Position numbers and translations under genes: made by a program. A stretch of DNA of 64,000 nucleotides, taken from NCBI RefSeq assembly GCF_021391535.1, contig NZ_CP090066.1, positions 3,237,501 to 3,301,500 of the forward strand. The letters run 5' to 3'. This DNA comes from Aurantimonas sp. HBX-1 (GTDB lineage: Bacteria > Pseudomonadota > Alphaproteobacteria > Rhizobiales > Rhizobiaceae). Below, piece by piece: positions 55,598 through 64,000 of the stretch (the stretch's first letter is position 1; every line of letters begins with the position of its first letter). The notes below the pieces were generated by a model. That model did not search any database. It had not been told where the DNA came from and saw only the letters and a program-made list of their open reading frames with translations.

Positions 55598-58531
55598 ATG
55601 CATTCTCGCCGACATTCAGGGGGCTTTGCCGCGCGCATGCGATCGATGACGGTATCTGGCAGGATCGCACTGGCACTGACGGCGCTCTTCGTCGCCCTCC
55701 TCGCCATGTCGACGCCGTCGCGGGCGCTGGAACCCGTCAGCATCTCGCGCGAGGACACCGCGATCGACATGCAGAGCGCGGTGGAGATCTCCCGCGGCGA
55801 AGGGCGGAGCTTCCAGGTCTCCACGGTTCCCGGCGCCGACGGCATCGTGCGGCGGATCGAGATCGAGGCGACGTCGCCGCAGGCGTCCGGCCTCTGGGCC
55901 ACGTTCGCACTGGCCAACAATACGGACGAACAGCTCGACCGGCTCGTCGTCGCGCCGCATTTCCAGTTGGTGGGATCCGGGATCTGGCGGCCCGACCTCG
56001 GCGCGCAGCGCATCGCCTCGATCACTCCGTCGCAGGGATTTGCCCTCGAGCGTCAGCCCAGCGCCGAAGCCGACATCTTCCTGGTGACGCTCGACCCCGG
56101 CGCGGTGGTCACTTTCGTCGCGGAGCTGACCGCCGGCAAGCTGCCCGACATCCGGCTGTGGGAGCCCAACGCCTACAAGGACACGGTCAACGCCTTCACG
56201 CTCTACCGCGGCATCGTGCTCGGCATTGCCGGCCTCCTGGCCGTCTTCCTGACCATCCTGTTCGTGGTCAAGGGCTCGGCGATGTTCCCGGCGACCGCGG
56301 CGCTGGCCTGGGCGGTGCTTGCCTATATCTGTATCGATTTCGACTTCTGGCAGAAGCTGGTGCCGATCCTGCCCGGGCAGGAGCGGGTATGGCGCGCCAG
56401 CACCGAGGTGGCGCTCGCCTTCACCCTGGTGCTGTTCCTCTACACCTACCTGCATCTCAACCGCTGGCACGGCGTCCTGTCGATCTTCACGGTGGTCTGG
56501 CTGGCGGCGCTCGGCGCCCTTGGCGGCATGGCGGCCTTCGATCCGCAGCTGGCTTCCGGCATCGCGCGGCTGTCGCTCGCCGCCACCGCCGTCGCCGGTC
56601 TCGGGCTGATCGCCTTCCTGTCCTTCAAACAGTTCGACCGGGCGATCATGCTGATCCCGACCTGGTGCCTGATCGCCCTGTGGCTGGTCGCCGGCTGGAT
56701 GACGGTCACCGGGCGGATCGACAACGACATCATCCAGCCGGCGCTCGGCGGCGGCCTCGTGCTGATCGTGCTGCTGATCGGCTTCACCGTCATGCAGCAC
56801 GCCTTTGCCGGCGGCAGCTTCGCGCAGGGGCTGCTGTCGGACATGGAGCGCCGCTCGCTGGCGCTGTCGGGCACCGGCGACGCGGTGTTCGACTGGGACG
56901 TCAGCCGTGACCGCATCTTCGCCGGCGCCGACGGCGACGCTCTGGCCGGCATGCCGATCGCCTCGATGAACGGTCCGGCGCGCGACTGGCTGCCGATCCT
57001 CCATCCGGACGACCGCGACCGGTTCAAGCTGACCCTGGACACGATCCTGGAGCATCGGCGCGGCCGGATCACCCAGGAATTCCGGATGCGCGACGAGGAC
57101 GGGCATTACCACTGGGTCTCGCTGCGGGCCCGCCCGGTGCTCGGCAGCGACGGCGAGGTGGTGCGCTGCGTCGGCACGCTGAAGGACGTGACCGAGCGCA
57201 AGAAGGCCGAGGAGCGACTGCTCCACGACGCGCTGCACGACCAGCTGACCGGCCTGCCCAACCGCGAGCTGTTCATGGACCGGCTGGAGGCGATCGGCAT
57301 CCTCGCCAGCACGCGGCAGGACGTGCACCCGACGATCTTCCTGATCGATCTCGACCGCTTCAAGCAGGTCAACGACGATTTCGGCATCGCCACCGGCGAC
57401 ACGATCCTGCTGACCGTCGGACGGCGGCTGAAGCGCATCCTGAAGCCGCAGGATTCGCTAGCGCGGCTGGGCAGCGACCAGTTCGGGCTGATCCTGCTGT
57501 CGGAAACCGAGGTCGGCGCCGTCGCCAGTTTCGCCGAAGCGCTGCGCGAGGCGATCAAGGCGCCGATCGCCTTTTCCGGCCGCGAGATCGTGCTGACCGG
57601 CTCGATCGGCCTCACCGGCTGGATCGAAGCCTCGACCGCCAACGAGGCGCTCAAGGAAGCCGAACTCGCCATGTACCAGGCCAAGCGCTATGGCGGCGAC
57701 CGAACCGAGCCGTTCCGCCCGGCCTACAAGACCATCGGATCCGGGCGGCTGCAGCTCGAGGCCGATCTCAGGCGGGCCTTCGAGCGCAACGAACTGTCGC
57801 TGGCGTTCCAGCCGATCGTCCGCCTCGATACCGAGAGCGTCGCGGGTTTCGAGGCGCTGCTGCGCTGGGAGCACCCGCGCCGCGGCGCCGTCTCGCCGAG
57901 CGAATTCGTGCCTATCGCCGAGAGCACAGGCCTGATCGTGCAGCTCGGCCAGTTCGCGCTCGAGGAGGCGGCCAAGCGGCTCAGCGACTGGCACCTGATG
58001 ACGTCGGACCCGACGATCTTCGTCTCGGTCAACATCTCCAGCCGGCAGCTGATCCGCCAGGACCTCATCGCCGACGTTCGCACCGTCGTGGGGCGCTACC
58101 GCCTGCCGCCAGAATCGCTGAAGCTGGAGCTGACCGAATCCCTGGTGATGGACAATCCGGAGCGCTCGGCGCAGCTCCTGGCGCGGCTGAGGGAAATCGG
58201 CGTCGGCCTGTCGCTGGACGATTTCGGCACCGGCTATTCCTCGCTCGCCTACCTGATGCGCTTCCCGTTCGACACGCTGAAGATCGACCAGTCGTTCCTG
58301 CGCAACAACACCCAGCCGCAGCGGCCGATCATCCTCAACTCGATCGTGACGATGGCCCACGATCTCGGCCTGAAGGTGGTGGCAGAGGGCATCGAGACCG
58401 AGTCCGACCTCAACCTGCTGCGCCAGCTGAACTGCGAGTTCGCCCAGAGCTTCCTGTTCTCGCAGCCGCTGACGGTGGACCAGGCACGCAAGATGCTGCT
58501 CGACCAGATGGGCGTGAAGCGCGCCAGCTGA
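55598..58531 (+). CDS. Membrane EAL protein with degenerate GGDEF (c-di-GMP phosphodiesterase candidate)
   Basis: Up to 977 residues. Signal/anchor, periplasmic part (about 45-180), 7TMR-DISM-like membrane block (about 190-430), PAS domain with PAC (about 440-560), GGDEF domain (about 570-725) and EAL domain (735-975). The GGDEF loop reads GSDQF, so cyclase activity is unlikely. EAL motifs are complete: EALLRWEHP, ELTESL, DDFGTGYSSL, KIDQSF, AEGIET. It should hydrolyse c-di-GMP under sensor control. ATG 55598 is the longest start; 55637 or 55646 are alternatives. Confidence 0.9.
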   Translation: MHSRRHSGGFAARMRSMTVSGRIALALTALFVALLAMSTPSRALEPVSISREDTAIDMQSAVEISRGEGRSFQVSTVPGADGIVRRIEIEATSPQASGLWATFALANNTDEQLDRLVVAPHFQLVGSGIWRPDLGAQRIASITPSQGFALERQPSAEADIFLVTLDPGAVVTFVAELTAGKLPDIRLWEPNAYKDTVNAFTLYRGIVLGIAGLLAVFLTILFVVKGSAMFPATAALAWAVLAYICIDFDFWQKLVPILPGQERVWRASTEVALAFTLVLFLYTYLHLNRWHGVLSIFTVVWLAALGALGGMAAFDPQLASGIARLSLAATAVAGLGLIAFLSFKQFDRAIMLIPTWCLIALWLVAGWMTVTGRIDNDIIQPALGGGLVLIVLLIGFTVMQHAFAGGSFAQGLLSDMERRSLALSGTGDAVFDWDVSRDRIFAGADGDALAGMPIASMNGPARDWLPILHPDDRDRFKLTLDTILEHRRGRITQEFRMRDEDGHYHWVSLRARPVLGSDGEVVRCVGTLKDVTERKKAEERLLHDALHDQLTGLPNRELFMDRLEAIGILASTRQDVHPTIFLIDLDRFKQVNDDFGIATGDTILLTVGRRLKRILKPQDSLARLGSDQFGLILLSETEVGAVASFAEALREAIKAPIAFSGREIVLTGSIGLTGWIEASTANEALKEAELAMYQAKRYGGDRTEPFRPAYKTIGSGRLQLEADLRRAFERNELSLAFQPIVRLDTESVAGFEALLRWEHPRRGAVSPSEFVPIAESTGLIVQLGQFALEEAAKRLSDWHLMTSDPTIFVSVNISSRQLIRQDLIADVRTVVGRYRLPPESLKLELTESLVMDNPERSAQLLARLREIGVGLSLDDFGTGYSSLAYLMRFPFDTLKIDQSFLRNNTQPQRPIILNSIVTMAHDLGLKVVAEGIETESDLNLLRQLNCEFAQSFLFSQPLTVDQARKMLLDQMGVKRAS

Positions 58532-58539
58532 GCCCGCCG

Positions 58540-59142
58540 TCAGGCGTGGCCGGCCTCGCTGGTGAGGAACGCCGCGTCGACGCCGAGCAGCGCCAGGGCC
58601 CTGCCGTATTTGTCGTCGAGATTGCTGTCGAAGACGATCGACAGGTCGGCCTTGCAGGTCAGCCAGCCATTGGCCGCGATCTCGCCTTCCAGCTGTCCGG
58701 GCGCCCAGCCGGAATAGCCGAGCGCCATGATCGCCGTGCGCGGGCCGATGCCCTGCGAGATCGCCTTCAGGATGTCGAGCGTCGGGGTCAGCGAGATACG
58801 GTCGGCGACGGAGACCGTGGATTCGGAATCGTAGTCGTCGGAATGCAGGACGAAGCCCCGGCCGCGCTCCACCGGCCCGCCCATGCAGACTGATACCTCG
58901 CGGCCGCCGGCGGGCAGCCTGATGTCGTCCTCGCTCTCGACGATGCCGAGCTGGGTGAGCAGTTCCGGAAAGCTGACCTGCTGGGGCTTGTTGATGATGA
59001 AGCCCATCGCGCCGTTCGGCGAATGGGCGCAGACATAGATCACCGTCCGGTTGAACGGCTCGGCGTCGAGCGCGGGCATCGCGATGAGAAAATGCCCTTC
59101 CAGCGAATCCGCAATCTCTTCGATCTCGTCTCTCGGCATCAT
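58540..59142 (-). CDS. YqgE/AlgH-family protein (UPF0301)
   Basis: 200 residues. HFLIAMPALDAEPFNRTVIY, NGAMGFIINKPQQVSFPELL and GGREVSVCMGGPVERGRGFV are the UPF0301 pattern. The family is conserved, of uncertain function, proposed in cell-envelope or alginate regulation (AlgH). ATG 59142 with AAGGAAG ten bases upstream; the upstream frame to 59184 is not family-like. Convergent with the EAL gene. Confidence 0.9.
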   Translation of the reverse strand: MMPRDEIEEIADSLEGHFLIAMPALDAEPFNRTVIYVCAHSPNGAMGFIINKPQQVSFPELLTQLGIVESEDDIRLPAGGREVSVCMGGPVERGRGFVLHSDDYDSESTVSVADRISLTPTLDILKAISQGIGPRTAIMALGYSGWAPGQLEGEIAANGWLTCKADLSIVFDSNLDDKYGRALALLGVDAAFLTSEAGHA

Positions 59143-59338
59143 CAACCCCGATCTTCCTTTCGCGACCGTCACCCATCGTGACACCGCCGCGGCGATCCGA
59201 CCAGAGCAAGATAGTCACGCTGCGCGTGCAATACCTGGCCGGTCGCGGGATTTTGAGTGGCCGATACCGGGCGGCGCGGCTATGGATCGCCTCCCCTGTC
59301 CGTGTCGGGGCACCTGGACAACCGGAAACCGGAGAGCA

Positions 59339-60154
59339 ATGCGCCCTGCCGACACCATCCGCTTCGCCGCCGCAGCCCTCTGCCTTCTGGTCGCCGCCGG
59401 CCAGGCCGAGGCCGGGCCGATCGGCGCAGCAGCGCCGGAGCCGATGACCGTACGCCTGACCACCGCGCCGGCCGGTCCGGACGGCAGCGTGCGCGGCGCG
59501 CTGCTCCTCGATCTCGCGCCAGGCTGGAAGACCTACTGGGTCGATCCCGGCGCCTCCGGCATCCCGCCGACCATCGACTTCGCGGCGACGGCTGGCCTCG
59601 GCCGCGCCGAGCTGCATTTTCCGGCGCCGCAGCGCTTCGGCGAGGGGTTGGCGCGGGCGAATGGCTACAGACAGTCGCTGGCCGTCGCGTTCGAGCTCGC
59701 GCCGGAGGCGGGCGCGGAACTCGGCCCGGTCGAGGCGTCGATCCTCCTGGGCGCCTGCCGCGAGATCTGCGTGCCGGTTCAGGCGACGCTAACGGCGGCG
59801 GAGGCGGACAGCGGCGCGGTTCAGGCCGCGTTCGCCGCACTCCCCGACCGGGGCCGGACGCCCGGCGAGTTCGCGCCCCCCCGGCTTGCCGGCGACGTGC
59901 TGACCGTCGCCGTCACGCGCCCGGCGAGGGAGGGAAGCCCCGACGCCGCCGATCTCTTCGTCGCAGGTCCCGAGGGCTGGTATTTCGACGAGCCGGAGGC
60001 GCCGACACGTCGGGGCGACCAGTTGATCTTTCAGGTGCCGGTGCTGGAGCGGCCCCGCGCCGAGACGGGACCGCCCGAGCATATCGACGTGGTCTTCACC
60101 GACGGCGCCGGCGCGCTCGAGGCACGGGACCTGAGGGTCACTCAGTCGCAGTAG
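59339..60154 (+). CDS. Stand-alone DsbD-alpha-like periplasmic protein
   Basis: 271 residues. Signal peptide (ALCLLVAAGQAEAG, cut near residue 26). GALLLDLAPGWKTYWVDPGA and GIPPTIDFA are typical of the N-terminal domain of DsbD/protein-disulfide reductases, and the CREICVP segment carries the CxxxC-type redox pair (about residues 140-144). No membrane block or C-terminal thioredoxin domain follows: only the alpha domain is present, as in several Rhizobiales. ATG 59339 has GGAGAG two to three bases upstream. The next gene, 98 bases on, encodes a peroxiredoxin; a redox pairing is possible. Confidence 0.85.
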   Translation: MRPADTIRFAAAALCLLVAAGQAEAGPIGAAAPEPMTVRLTTAPAGPDGSVRGALLLDLAPGWKTYWVDPGASGIPPTIDFAATAGLGRAELHFPAPQRFGEGLARANGYRQSLAVAFELAPEAGAELGPVEASILLGACREICVPVQATLTAAEADSGAVQAAFAALPDRGRTPGEFAPPRLAGDVLTVAVTRPAREGSPDAADLFVAGPEGWYFDEPEAPTRRGDQLIFQVPVLERPRAETGPPEHIDVVFTDGAGALEARDLRVTQSQ

Positions 60155-60251
60155 GGCGGCTCGACAAAGCTTAGCCGCGCCCCAAATGCGCCGTCGCAGG
60201 CACGTGCCGGCATCCGGCCGGGGGTCGTCCCGGCAGAGGGAAAGACGAGAC

Positions 60252-60737
60252 ATGGCTATCGGCATCGGTGACAGGATCCCCAACGCGACACTCAAGACCC
60301 GCACGTCGGACGGGCCGGCGGACCTGTCGACCGCGGAAATCTTCGACGGCAAGAAGGTCGTGCTGTTCGGCGTGCCCGGCGCGTTCACGCCGACCTGCAC
60401 GATGAACCACCTGCCCGGCTTCCTGACCTACAACGACGAGATCCGCGCCAAGGGCGTCGACACGATCGCCGTGGTCGCCGTCAACGACATCCACGTGATG
60501 AGCGCCTGGGAAAAGTCGACGGATGCGGGCGGCAAGATCACCTTCCTGTCGGACGGCAACGGCGAGTTCATCAAGGCGATCGGGCTCGACATCGACCTGT
60601 CGGTTGCGGGTCTCGGCACCCGCTCCAAGCGCTTCTCGATGATCGTCGAGGACGGCGTCGTCACCGCGCTGAACATCGAGGATTCGCCGGGCCGGGCGGA
60701 AATGTCGTCGGCCGAGTCGCTGCTCGAGCAGCTCTGA
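60252..60737 (+). CDS. Peroxiredoxin (Prx5-type)
   Basis: 161 residues. Reduces peroxides through Cys49 in GAFTPTCTMNHLPGF. The AIGIGDRIPNATLKTRTSDG start and the LSVAGLGTRSKRFSMIVEDG segment match AhpE/Prx5 enzymes. No clear resolving cysteine is seen, so it may use glutathione or glutaredoxin. No signal peptide: cytoplasmic. Confidence 0.94.
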   Translation: MAIGIGDRIPNATLKTRTSDGPADLSTAEIFDGKKVVLFGVPGAFTPTCTMNHLPGFLTYNDEIRAKGVDTIAVVAVNDIHVMSAWEKSTDAGGKITFLSDGNGEFIKAIGLDIDLSVAGLGTRSKRFSMIVEDGVVTALNIEDSPGRAEMSSAESLLEQL

Positions 60738-60748
60738 CCGCTGCGCCG

Positions 60749-60774
60749 CCGTCGGCGCCACGATGCGCCGACGG
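60749..60774. terminator. Bidirectional hairpin between convergent peroxiredoxin and rnhA
   Basis: Perfect 10-bp arms CCGTCGGCGC (60749-60758) and GCGCCGACGG (60765-60774) with a six-base loop, exactly between two convergent genes. No T-run, but placement favours a bidirectional terminator. Confidence 0.5.
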
Positions 60775-60779
60775 TGCGG

Positions 60780-61244
60780 TCAGCCCGCGACCTTCTTCTT
60801 GAACGGCGCCATGCCGGCGCGGGCCAGTTCGTCGGCGCGCTCGTTCAGTTCGTTGCCGTCATGGCCGCGCACCCAGTGGAAGGTGACGTCGTGGCGGCCC
60901 TTCTCGGCCTCGAGACGCTGCCACAGCTCGGCGTTCTTCACCGGCTTGCGGTCGGCCGTCTTCCAGCCGTTGCGCTTCCAGCCGTGGATCCACTTGGTGA
61001 TGCCGTCCCGCATGTACTGCGAGTCCGAGTAGATATCGACGGCGCAGGGGCGCTTCAGCGCGGCCAGCGCCTCGATCACCGCCATCAGTTCCATGCGGTT
61101 GTTGGTGGTCAGGGCCTCGCCGCCCTTCAGCTCCTTCTCGGCGCCGTTGAAGCGCATGATCGCCGCCCAGCCGCCGGGACCGGGATTGCCCGAGCAGGCG
61201 CCGTCCGTGTGTATCTCGACCCGGTCGCCGCTGTCGCCGCTCAT
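60780..61244 (-). CDS. rnhA: Ribonuclease HI
   Basis: 154 residues. Cleaves RNA in RNA-DNA hybrids. DEDD metal residues are in [41 protein letters not shown] and [17 protein letters not shown] 61244 overlaps the thrB stop by four bases (ATGA), so it is co-translated with thrB, a common order in alphaproteobacteria. Confidence 0.97.
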   Translation of the reverse strand: MSGDSGDRVEIHTDGACSGNPGPGGWAAIMRFNGAEKELKGGEALTTNNRMELMAVIEALAALKRPCAVDIYSDSQYMRDGITKWIHGWKRNGWKTADRKPVKNAELWQRLEAEKGRHDVTFHWVRGHDGNELNERADELARAGMAPFKKKVAG

Positions 61245-62221
61245 TGCGTCACCCGTTCGAGATCGAAGCCGTATTCGGCGGCGCTCGCCACCGCCTTGTG
61301 GAAGCGCAGCTTGCGCAGATATTCGCGCGGATCCTTCTTGGTGACGAAGGATCCCTCCGGCACGTTCAGCCAGTCGTAGAGCCGCGTCAGCATGAAGCGC
61401 ATCGACGCGCCGCGGCACAGGATCGGCAGCGCCGCGACCTCCGCTGCACTCAGCGGGCGTACGCTCGCATAGCCTTCGATCAGGCCCCTGCCCTTGGTGA
61501 CGTTGAAACTGCCGTCTGGCTCGAAGCACCAGGCGCAGAGGCCGATGGCGAGGTCGTAGGCAAGGAGGTCGTTGCAGGCGAAATAGAAGTCGATCAGCCC
61601 CGACAGTTCGCCTGCGAGGAAGAACACGTTGTCCGGGAAGAGATCGGCATGGATGATCCCGGCGGGAAGGTCCCCCGGCCAGTTCGCCTCGAGGAACGTC
61701 AGTTCCCCCTCGATCGCCGCTGCAAGGCCCGGCTCGATCTCGTCGACGCGGTCGCCGCAGCTCTCGAACAGCGGCCGCCAGTCGGCGAGCGCCAGGCCGT
61801 TCGGCCGCCGCAGCGTGAAATCGGCGGCGGCGGCGTGCATGCCGGCCATGGCGCCGCCGACGGCGCGGCAGTGATCGGCGGTCGGCCGGCGCGTCCACAT
61901 GCCTTCGAGGAAGGTGAAGACCGCCGCAGGCCGGCCGGCGAGCTCGCCGAGCGCCTCGCCGGCGTTGGTGTGGACGGGCAGCGGGCACGAGATGCCGCGC
62001 TCGGCCAGATGCTCCATCAGGCCGACGAAGAACGGCAGGTCGCCGCGGTTCACCCGTTTTTCGTAGAGCGTCAGGATGAAGGTGCCGGCTTCGGTCCGGA
62101 TCAGGAAGTTGGAGTTCTCGACGCCTTCCGCGATGCCCTTGTAGCTCAGCAGCGCGCCGAGGGGATAATCGTCGAGAAAGCTGGCGAGCTGGGTTTCCGA
62201 GATGTCGGTATAGACGGCCAA
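61241..62221 (-). CDS. thrB: Homoserine kinase
   Basis: 326 residues of the choline-kinase-like (APH-fold) type used by alphaproteobacteria. [20 protein letters not shown] is the N-lobe, [14 protein letters not shown] the Brenner catalytic loop and [16 protein letters not shown] the metal loop. It phosphorylates homoserine, the substrate-forming step for thrC. The start is TTG 62221 with GGAG eight bases upstream; no ATG is nearby. Lies four bases after ispH. Confidence 0.95.
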   Translation of the reverse strand: MAVYTDISETQLASFLDDYPLGALLSYKGIAEGVENSNFLIRTEAGTFILTLYEKRVNRGDLPFFVGLMEHLAERGISCPLPVHTNAGEALGELAGRPAAVFTFLEGMWTRRPTADHCRAVGGAMAGMHAAAADFTLRRPNGLALADWRPLFESCGDRVDEIEPGLAAAIEGELTFLEANWPGDLPAGIIHADLFPDNVFFLAGELSGLIDFYFACNDLLAYDLAIGLCAWCFEPDGSFNVTKGRGLIEGYASVRPLSAAEVAALPILCRGASMRFMLTRLYDWLNVPEGSFVTKKDPREYLRKLRFHKAVASAAEYGFDLERVTQ

Positions 62222-62225
62222 GCGC

Positions 62226-63230
62226 TCAGCTCCGGCCGCTGACGAAGGCCATGTCGGCAGCCGTCAGCGGGGTCTCGCGCAGCGCCCGCATGACCGGGAA
62301 GTTCTCCGTCTCCTCGGCGGTGCGCACCAGTTCGACGGTCACCTCGAAGCGTTCGCGAAACGCGTCGACGATCGCATCGACCAGGATCTCCGGGGCCGAG
62401 GCGCCGGCAGACAGCGCGACGGTACCGCCGGGCGGCACGCAGTCCCAGGGCAGGTCCGCGACGCCTTCCACCAGCGCCCCCTGCATGGCGCCCGCCCGTT
62501 CGGCCACCTCGACCAGGCGCTTGGAGTTGGAGGAATTCGGCGCGCCGACGACGATGAACAGGTCGGCGCCCGGCGCGGCGGCCTTCACCGCCTCCTGCCG
62601 ATTGGTGGTGGCGTAGCAGATCGACTCCGACGAGGGCGCCTGCATCTGCGGGAACCGGGCCTGCAGCGCCGCGACGATGCCGCTGGTGTCGTCGACCGAC
62701 AGGGTCGTCTGGGTGACGAAGCCGAGGGCCGCGGGATCGGCCGGCACGAAGGCCTCGACGTCCGCCTCGGTCTCGATCAGCGTCACCTCGCCCGGCAGCA
62801 GCTGGCCCATCGTGCCGATCACCTCGGGGTGCCCCTTGTGCCCGACCAGCAGCACGTGGCGGCCGCGCTTGACGTGCAGCATCGCCTGCTTGTGGACCTT
62901 GGAAACCAGCGGGCAGGTGGCGTCGAGAAACAGCATCTCGCGTGCCGCCGCCGCGGCGGGCACGGATTTCGGCACGCCGTGCGCCGAGAACACCACCGGC
63001 TGGCCGTCGTCCGGCACGTCGTCGAGCTCCTTGACGAAGACCGCGCCCATGTTGCGCAGCCCCTCGACGACGTAGCGATTATGCACGATCTCGTGGCGGA
63101 CATAGACCGGCGCGCCGTGCTTCTTCAGCGCCAGCACGACGATCTGGATCGCCCGGTCGACGCCGGCGCAGAAGCCGCGCGGCTCGCACATGCGGATCGT
63201 CAGTTTCGGCTTGGCGTCGGAATCGAACAA
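62226..63230 (-). CDS. ispH: 4-Hydroxy-3-methylbut-2-enyl diphosphate reductase
   Basis: 334 residues. Last step of the MEP isoprenoid route, giving IPP and DMAPP; 4Fe-4S enzyme. The three cysteines lie in [15 protein letters not shown] (first), [13 protein letters not shown] and [13 protein letters not shown]. The start is TTG 63230 with GGAG six bases before it. It precedes thrB and rnhA on one strand, the usual alphaproteobacterial order. Confidence 0.96.
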   Translation of the reverse strand: MFDSDAKPKLTIRMCEPRGFCAGVDRAIQIVVLALKKHGAPVYVRHEIVHNRYVVEGLRNMGAVFVKELDDVPDDGQPVVFSAHGVPKSVPAAAAAREMLFLDATCPLVSKVHKQAMLHVKRGRHVLLVGHKGHPEVIGTMGQLLPGEVTLIETEADVEAFVPADPAALGFVTQTTLSVDDTSGIVAALQARFPQMQAPSSESICYATTNRQEAVKAAAPGADLFIVVGAPNSSNSKRLVEVAERAGAMQGALVEGVADLPWDCVPPGGTVALSAGASAPEILVDAIVDAFRERFEVTVELVRTAEETENFPVMRALRETPLTAADMAFVSGRS

Positions 63231-63291
63231 GCAAGGCTCCGGGTCTGGGGTGGCGTCGGCCGGCCGAATGAAGGGATGCGGCCTGCCGGTG

Positions 63292-64000
63292 TCAAGGCTT
63301 GCGGGCGCGCCAGTCGCCGACCACCAGCAGTACGGTCATCACGATGAGCACGAGGCCGATGCCGTACCACGTGATGGCATATTGCAGGTGGTTGTTGGGG
63401 ATCTCCACCACCGTGGTGCCGCCGACCGGCCAGCCGCCCGGGGCGCTGCCGGGGCCTGCATCGACGAAGAACGGCAGGATGCGCACACCGGGCGGGACCG
63501 TCAGGCCCTCGGCCATCGCATCGACGTCGCGCCAGAAGAAGGTGTTGCCGGCTGGGTCGTTGTCGGGGATGAAGAAGCCCGGCTCCTCGGTCGGCGCATT
63601 GCGGGCGAGCCCGGTGACGGTGACCGGCCCCTCGACCTGCCCCTCGCGGCGGGTGGCGGGATCGCGCCGGTCATAGGGCACGAAGCCGCGGTTGACGAAG
63701 ACCAGCCGGTCTCCCTCCGTGAGCAGCGGCACATAGACGTTCCAGCCGGCCTGGCCGTCGAAGGTTGAGAGGAAATAGCGTTCGCCCTCGTTGAGGAACC
63801 GGCCCTCGACCGTCACGGGCGTGTAGTCCACGTCCCCGGTCGCGGCGAACTGCGCCTCGAGCGCATCCAGATCGATGGACGGCGACACGATCCGCTGCTC
63901 GATCCGCGCGACGAGGGCTTCCTTCCACTGCAGCCGCTCCACCTGCCAGGTGCCGAGGGCCATCAGGATGACGATGCCGACGAGGCAGGCGGCGAGCGCG
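63292..64000 (-). CDS. SURF1-family cytochrome oxidase assembly protein (N-terminus beyond the right edge)
   Basis: Runs off the right end; 236 residues visible. The first visible helix ([20 protein letters not shown]) is the N-terminal transmembrane segment with the SURF1 motif GTWQVxRLx[48 protein letters not shown] and [12 protein letters not shown] near the C-terminal helix are also SURF1. It helps assemble heme a3/CuB cytochrome c oxidase. It stands upstream of ispH on the same strand. Confidence 0.94.
   Translation of the reverse strand, partial: ALAACLVGIVILMALGTWQVERLQWKEALVARIEQRIVSPSIDLDALEAQFAATGDVDYTPVTVEGRFLNEGERYFLSTFDGQAGWNVYVPLLTEGDRLVFVNRGFVPYDRRDPATRREGQVEGPVTVTGLARNAPTEEPGFFIPDNDPAGNTFFWRDVDAMAEGLTVPPGVRILPFFVDAGPGSAPGGWPVGGTTVVEIPNNHLQYAITWYGIGLVLIVMTVLLVVGDWRARKP

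Overview
The window is high-GC chromosomal DNA from an alphaproteobacterium, most likely of the order Hyphomicrobiales (Rhizobiales). The pointers are a CcrM-type adenine methyltransferase, a 175-residue DUF721/DciA-like protein, a DUF1499 membrane protein, a pyruvate phosphate dikinase, and the run SURF1 - ispH - thrB - rnhA - peroxiredoxin with thrC - M16 peptidase - GNAT nearby. Family and genus cannot be fixed from sequence reading alone.

Layout. (1) 1-6.8 kb: a leucine/isovalerate catabolic (liu) operon on the minus strand: TetR regulator, isovaleryl-CoA dehydrogenase, both methylcrotonyl-CoA carboxylase subunits, HMG-CoA lyase and the start of methylglutaconyl-CoA hydratase. Most genes are coupled by overlapping stop and start codons. 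(2) 6.9-28.5 kb: an accessory zone made of repeated small modules. Each has a TetR or LysR regulator next to, and usually divergent from, one to four redox or detoxification genes: SDRs, an Old Yellow Enzyme, a quinone-oxidoreductase-like protein, a TetX-like FAD monooxygenase, alpha/beta hydrolases, SnoaL/NTF2 proteins, an MFS exporter and an amidohydrolase. Several TetR genes have a near-perfect palindrome at or just before their start. Gene fossils (a truncated SDR, the tail of an esterase) lie between the modules. (3) 28.5-36.9 kb: a TrbB (conjugation ATPase) fossil, an auxiliary-type tryptophanyl-tRNA synthetase with a structured leader, and a membrane-bound AraC regulator followed by a complete HlyD/ABC/FtsX/FtsX exporter. 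The zone ends at a tRNA-Gln(TTG) gene, against whose 3' end a decapitated AraC gene lies. That is the usual look of an integration boundary. (4) 37-64 kb: ordinary core chromosome: MBL hydrolase, acyl-CoA ligase, SLC13 transporter, ppdK, DsbA-like lipoprotein, DUF721, mutY, HAD phosphatases, ccrM, thrC, M16 protease, RimJ-like acetyltransferase, an EAL/degenerate-GGDEF membrane protein, YqgE, a stand-alone DsbD-alpha-like protein, peroxiredoxin, rnhA, thrB, ispH and a partial SURF1.

How it fits together. Regions 1 and 4 are metabolic and housekeeping. Regions 2-3 read as an island-like collection of self-regulated responses to small molecules (electrophiles, quinones, possibly antibiotics), with remnants of conjugative DNA and a tRNA at one edge. 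No integrase, transposase, CRISPR array or phage gene was recognised. The best candidates for something new are the TetX-like monooxygenase with its twin-operator TetR, the SD-sequestering leader of the auxiliary trpS, the TetR gene that seems to start at CTG, and the AraC-controlled ABC exporter.
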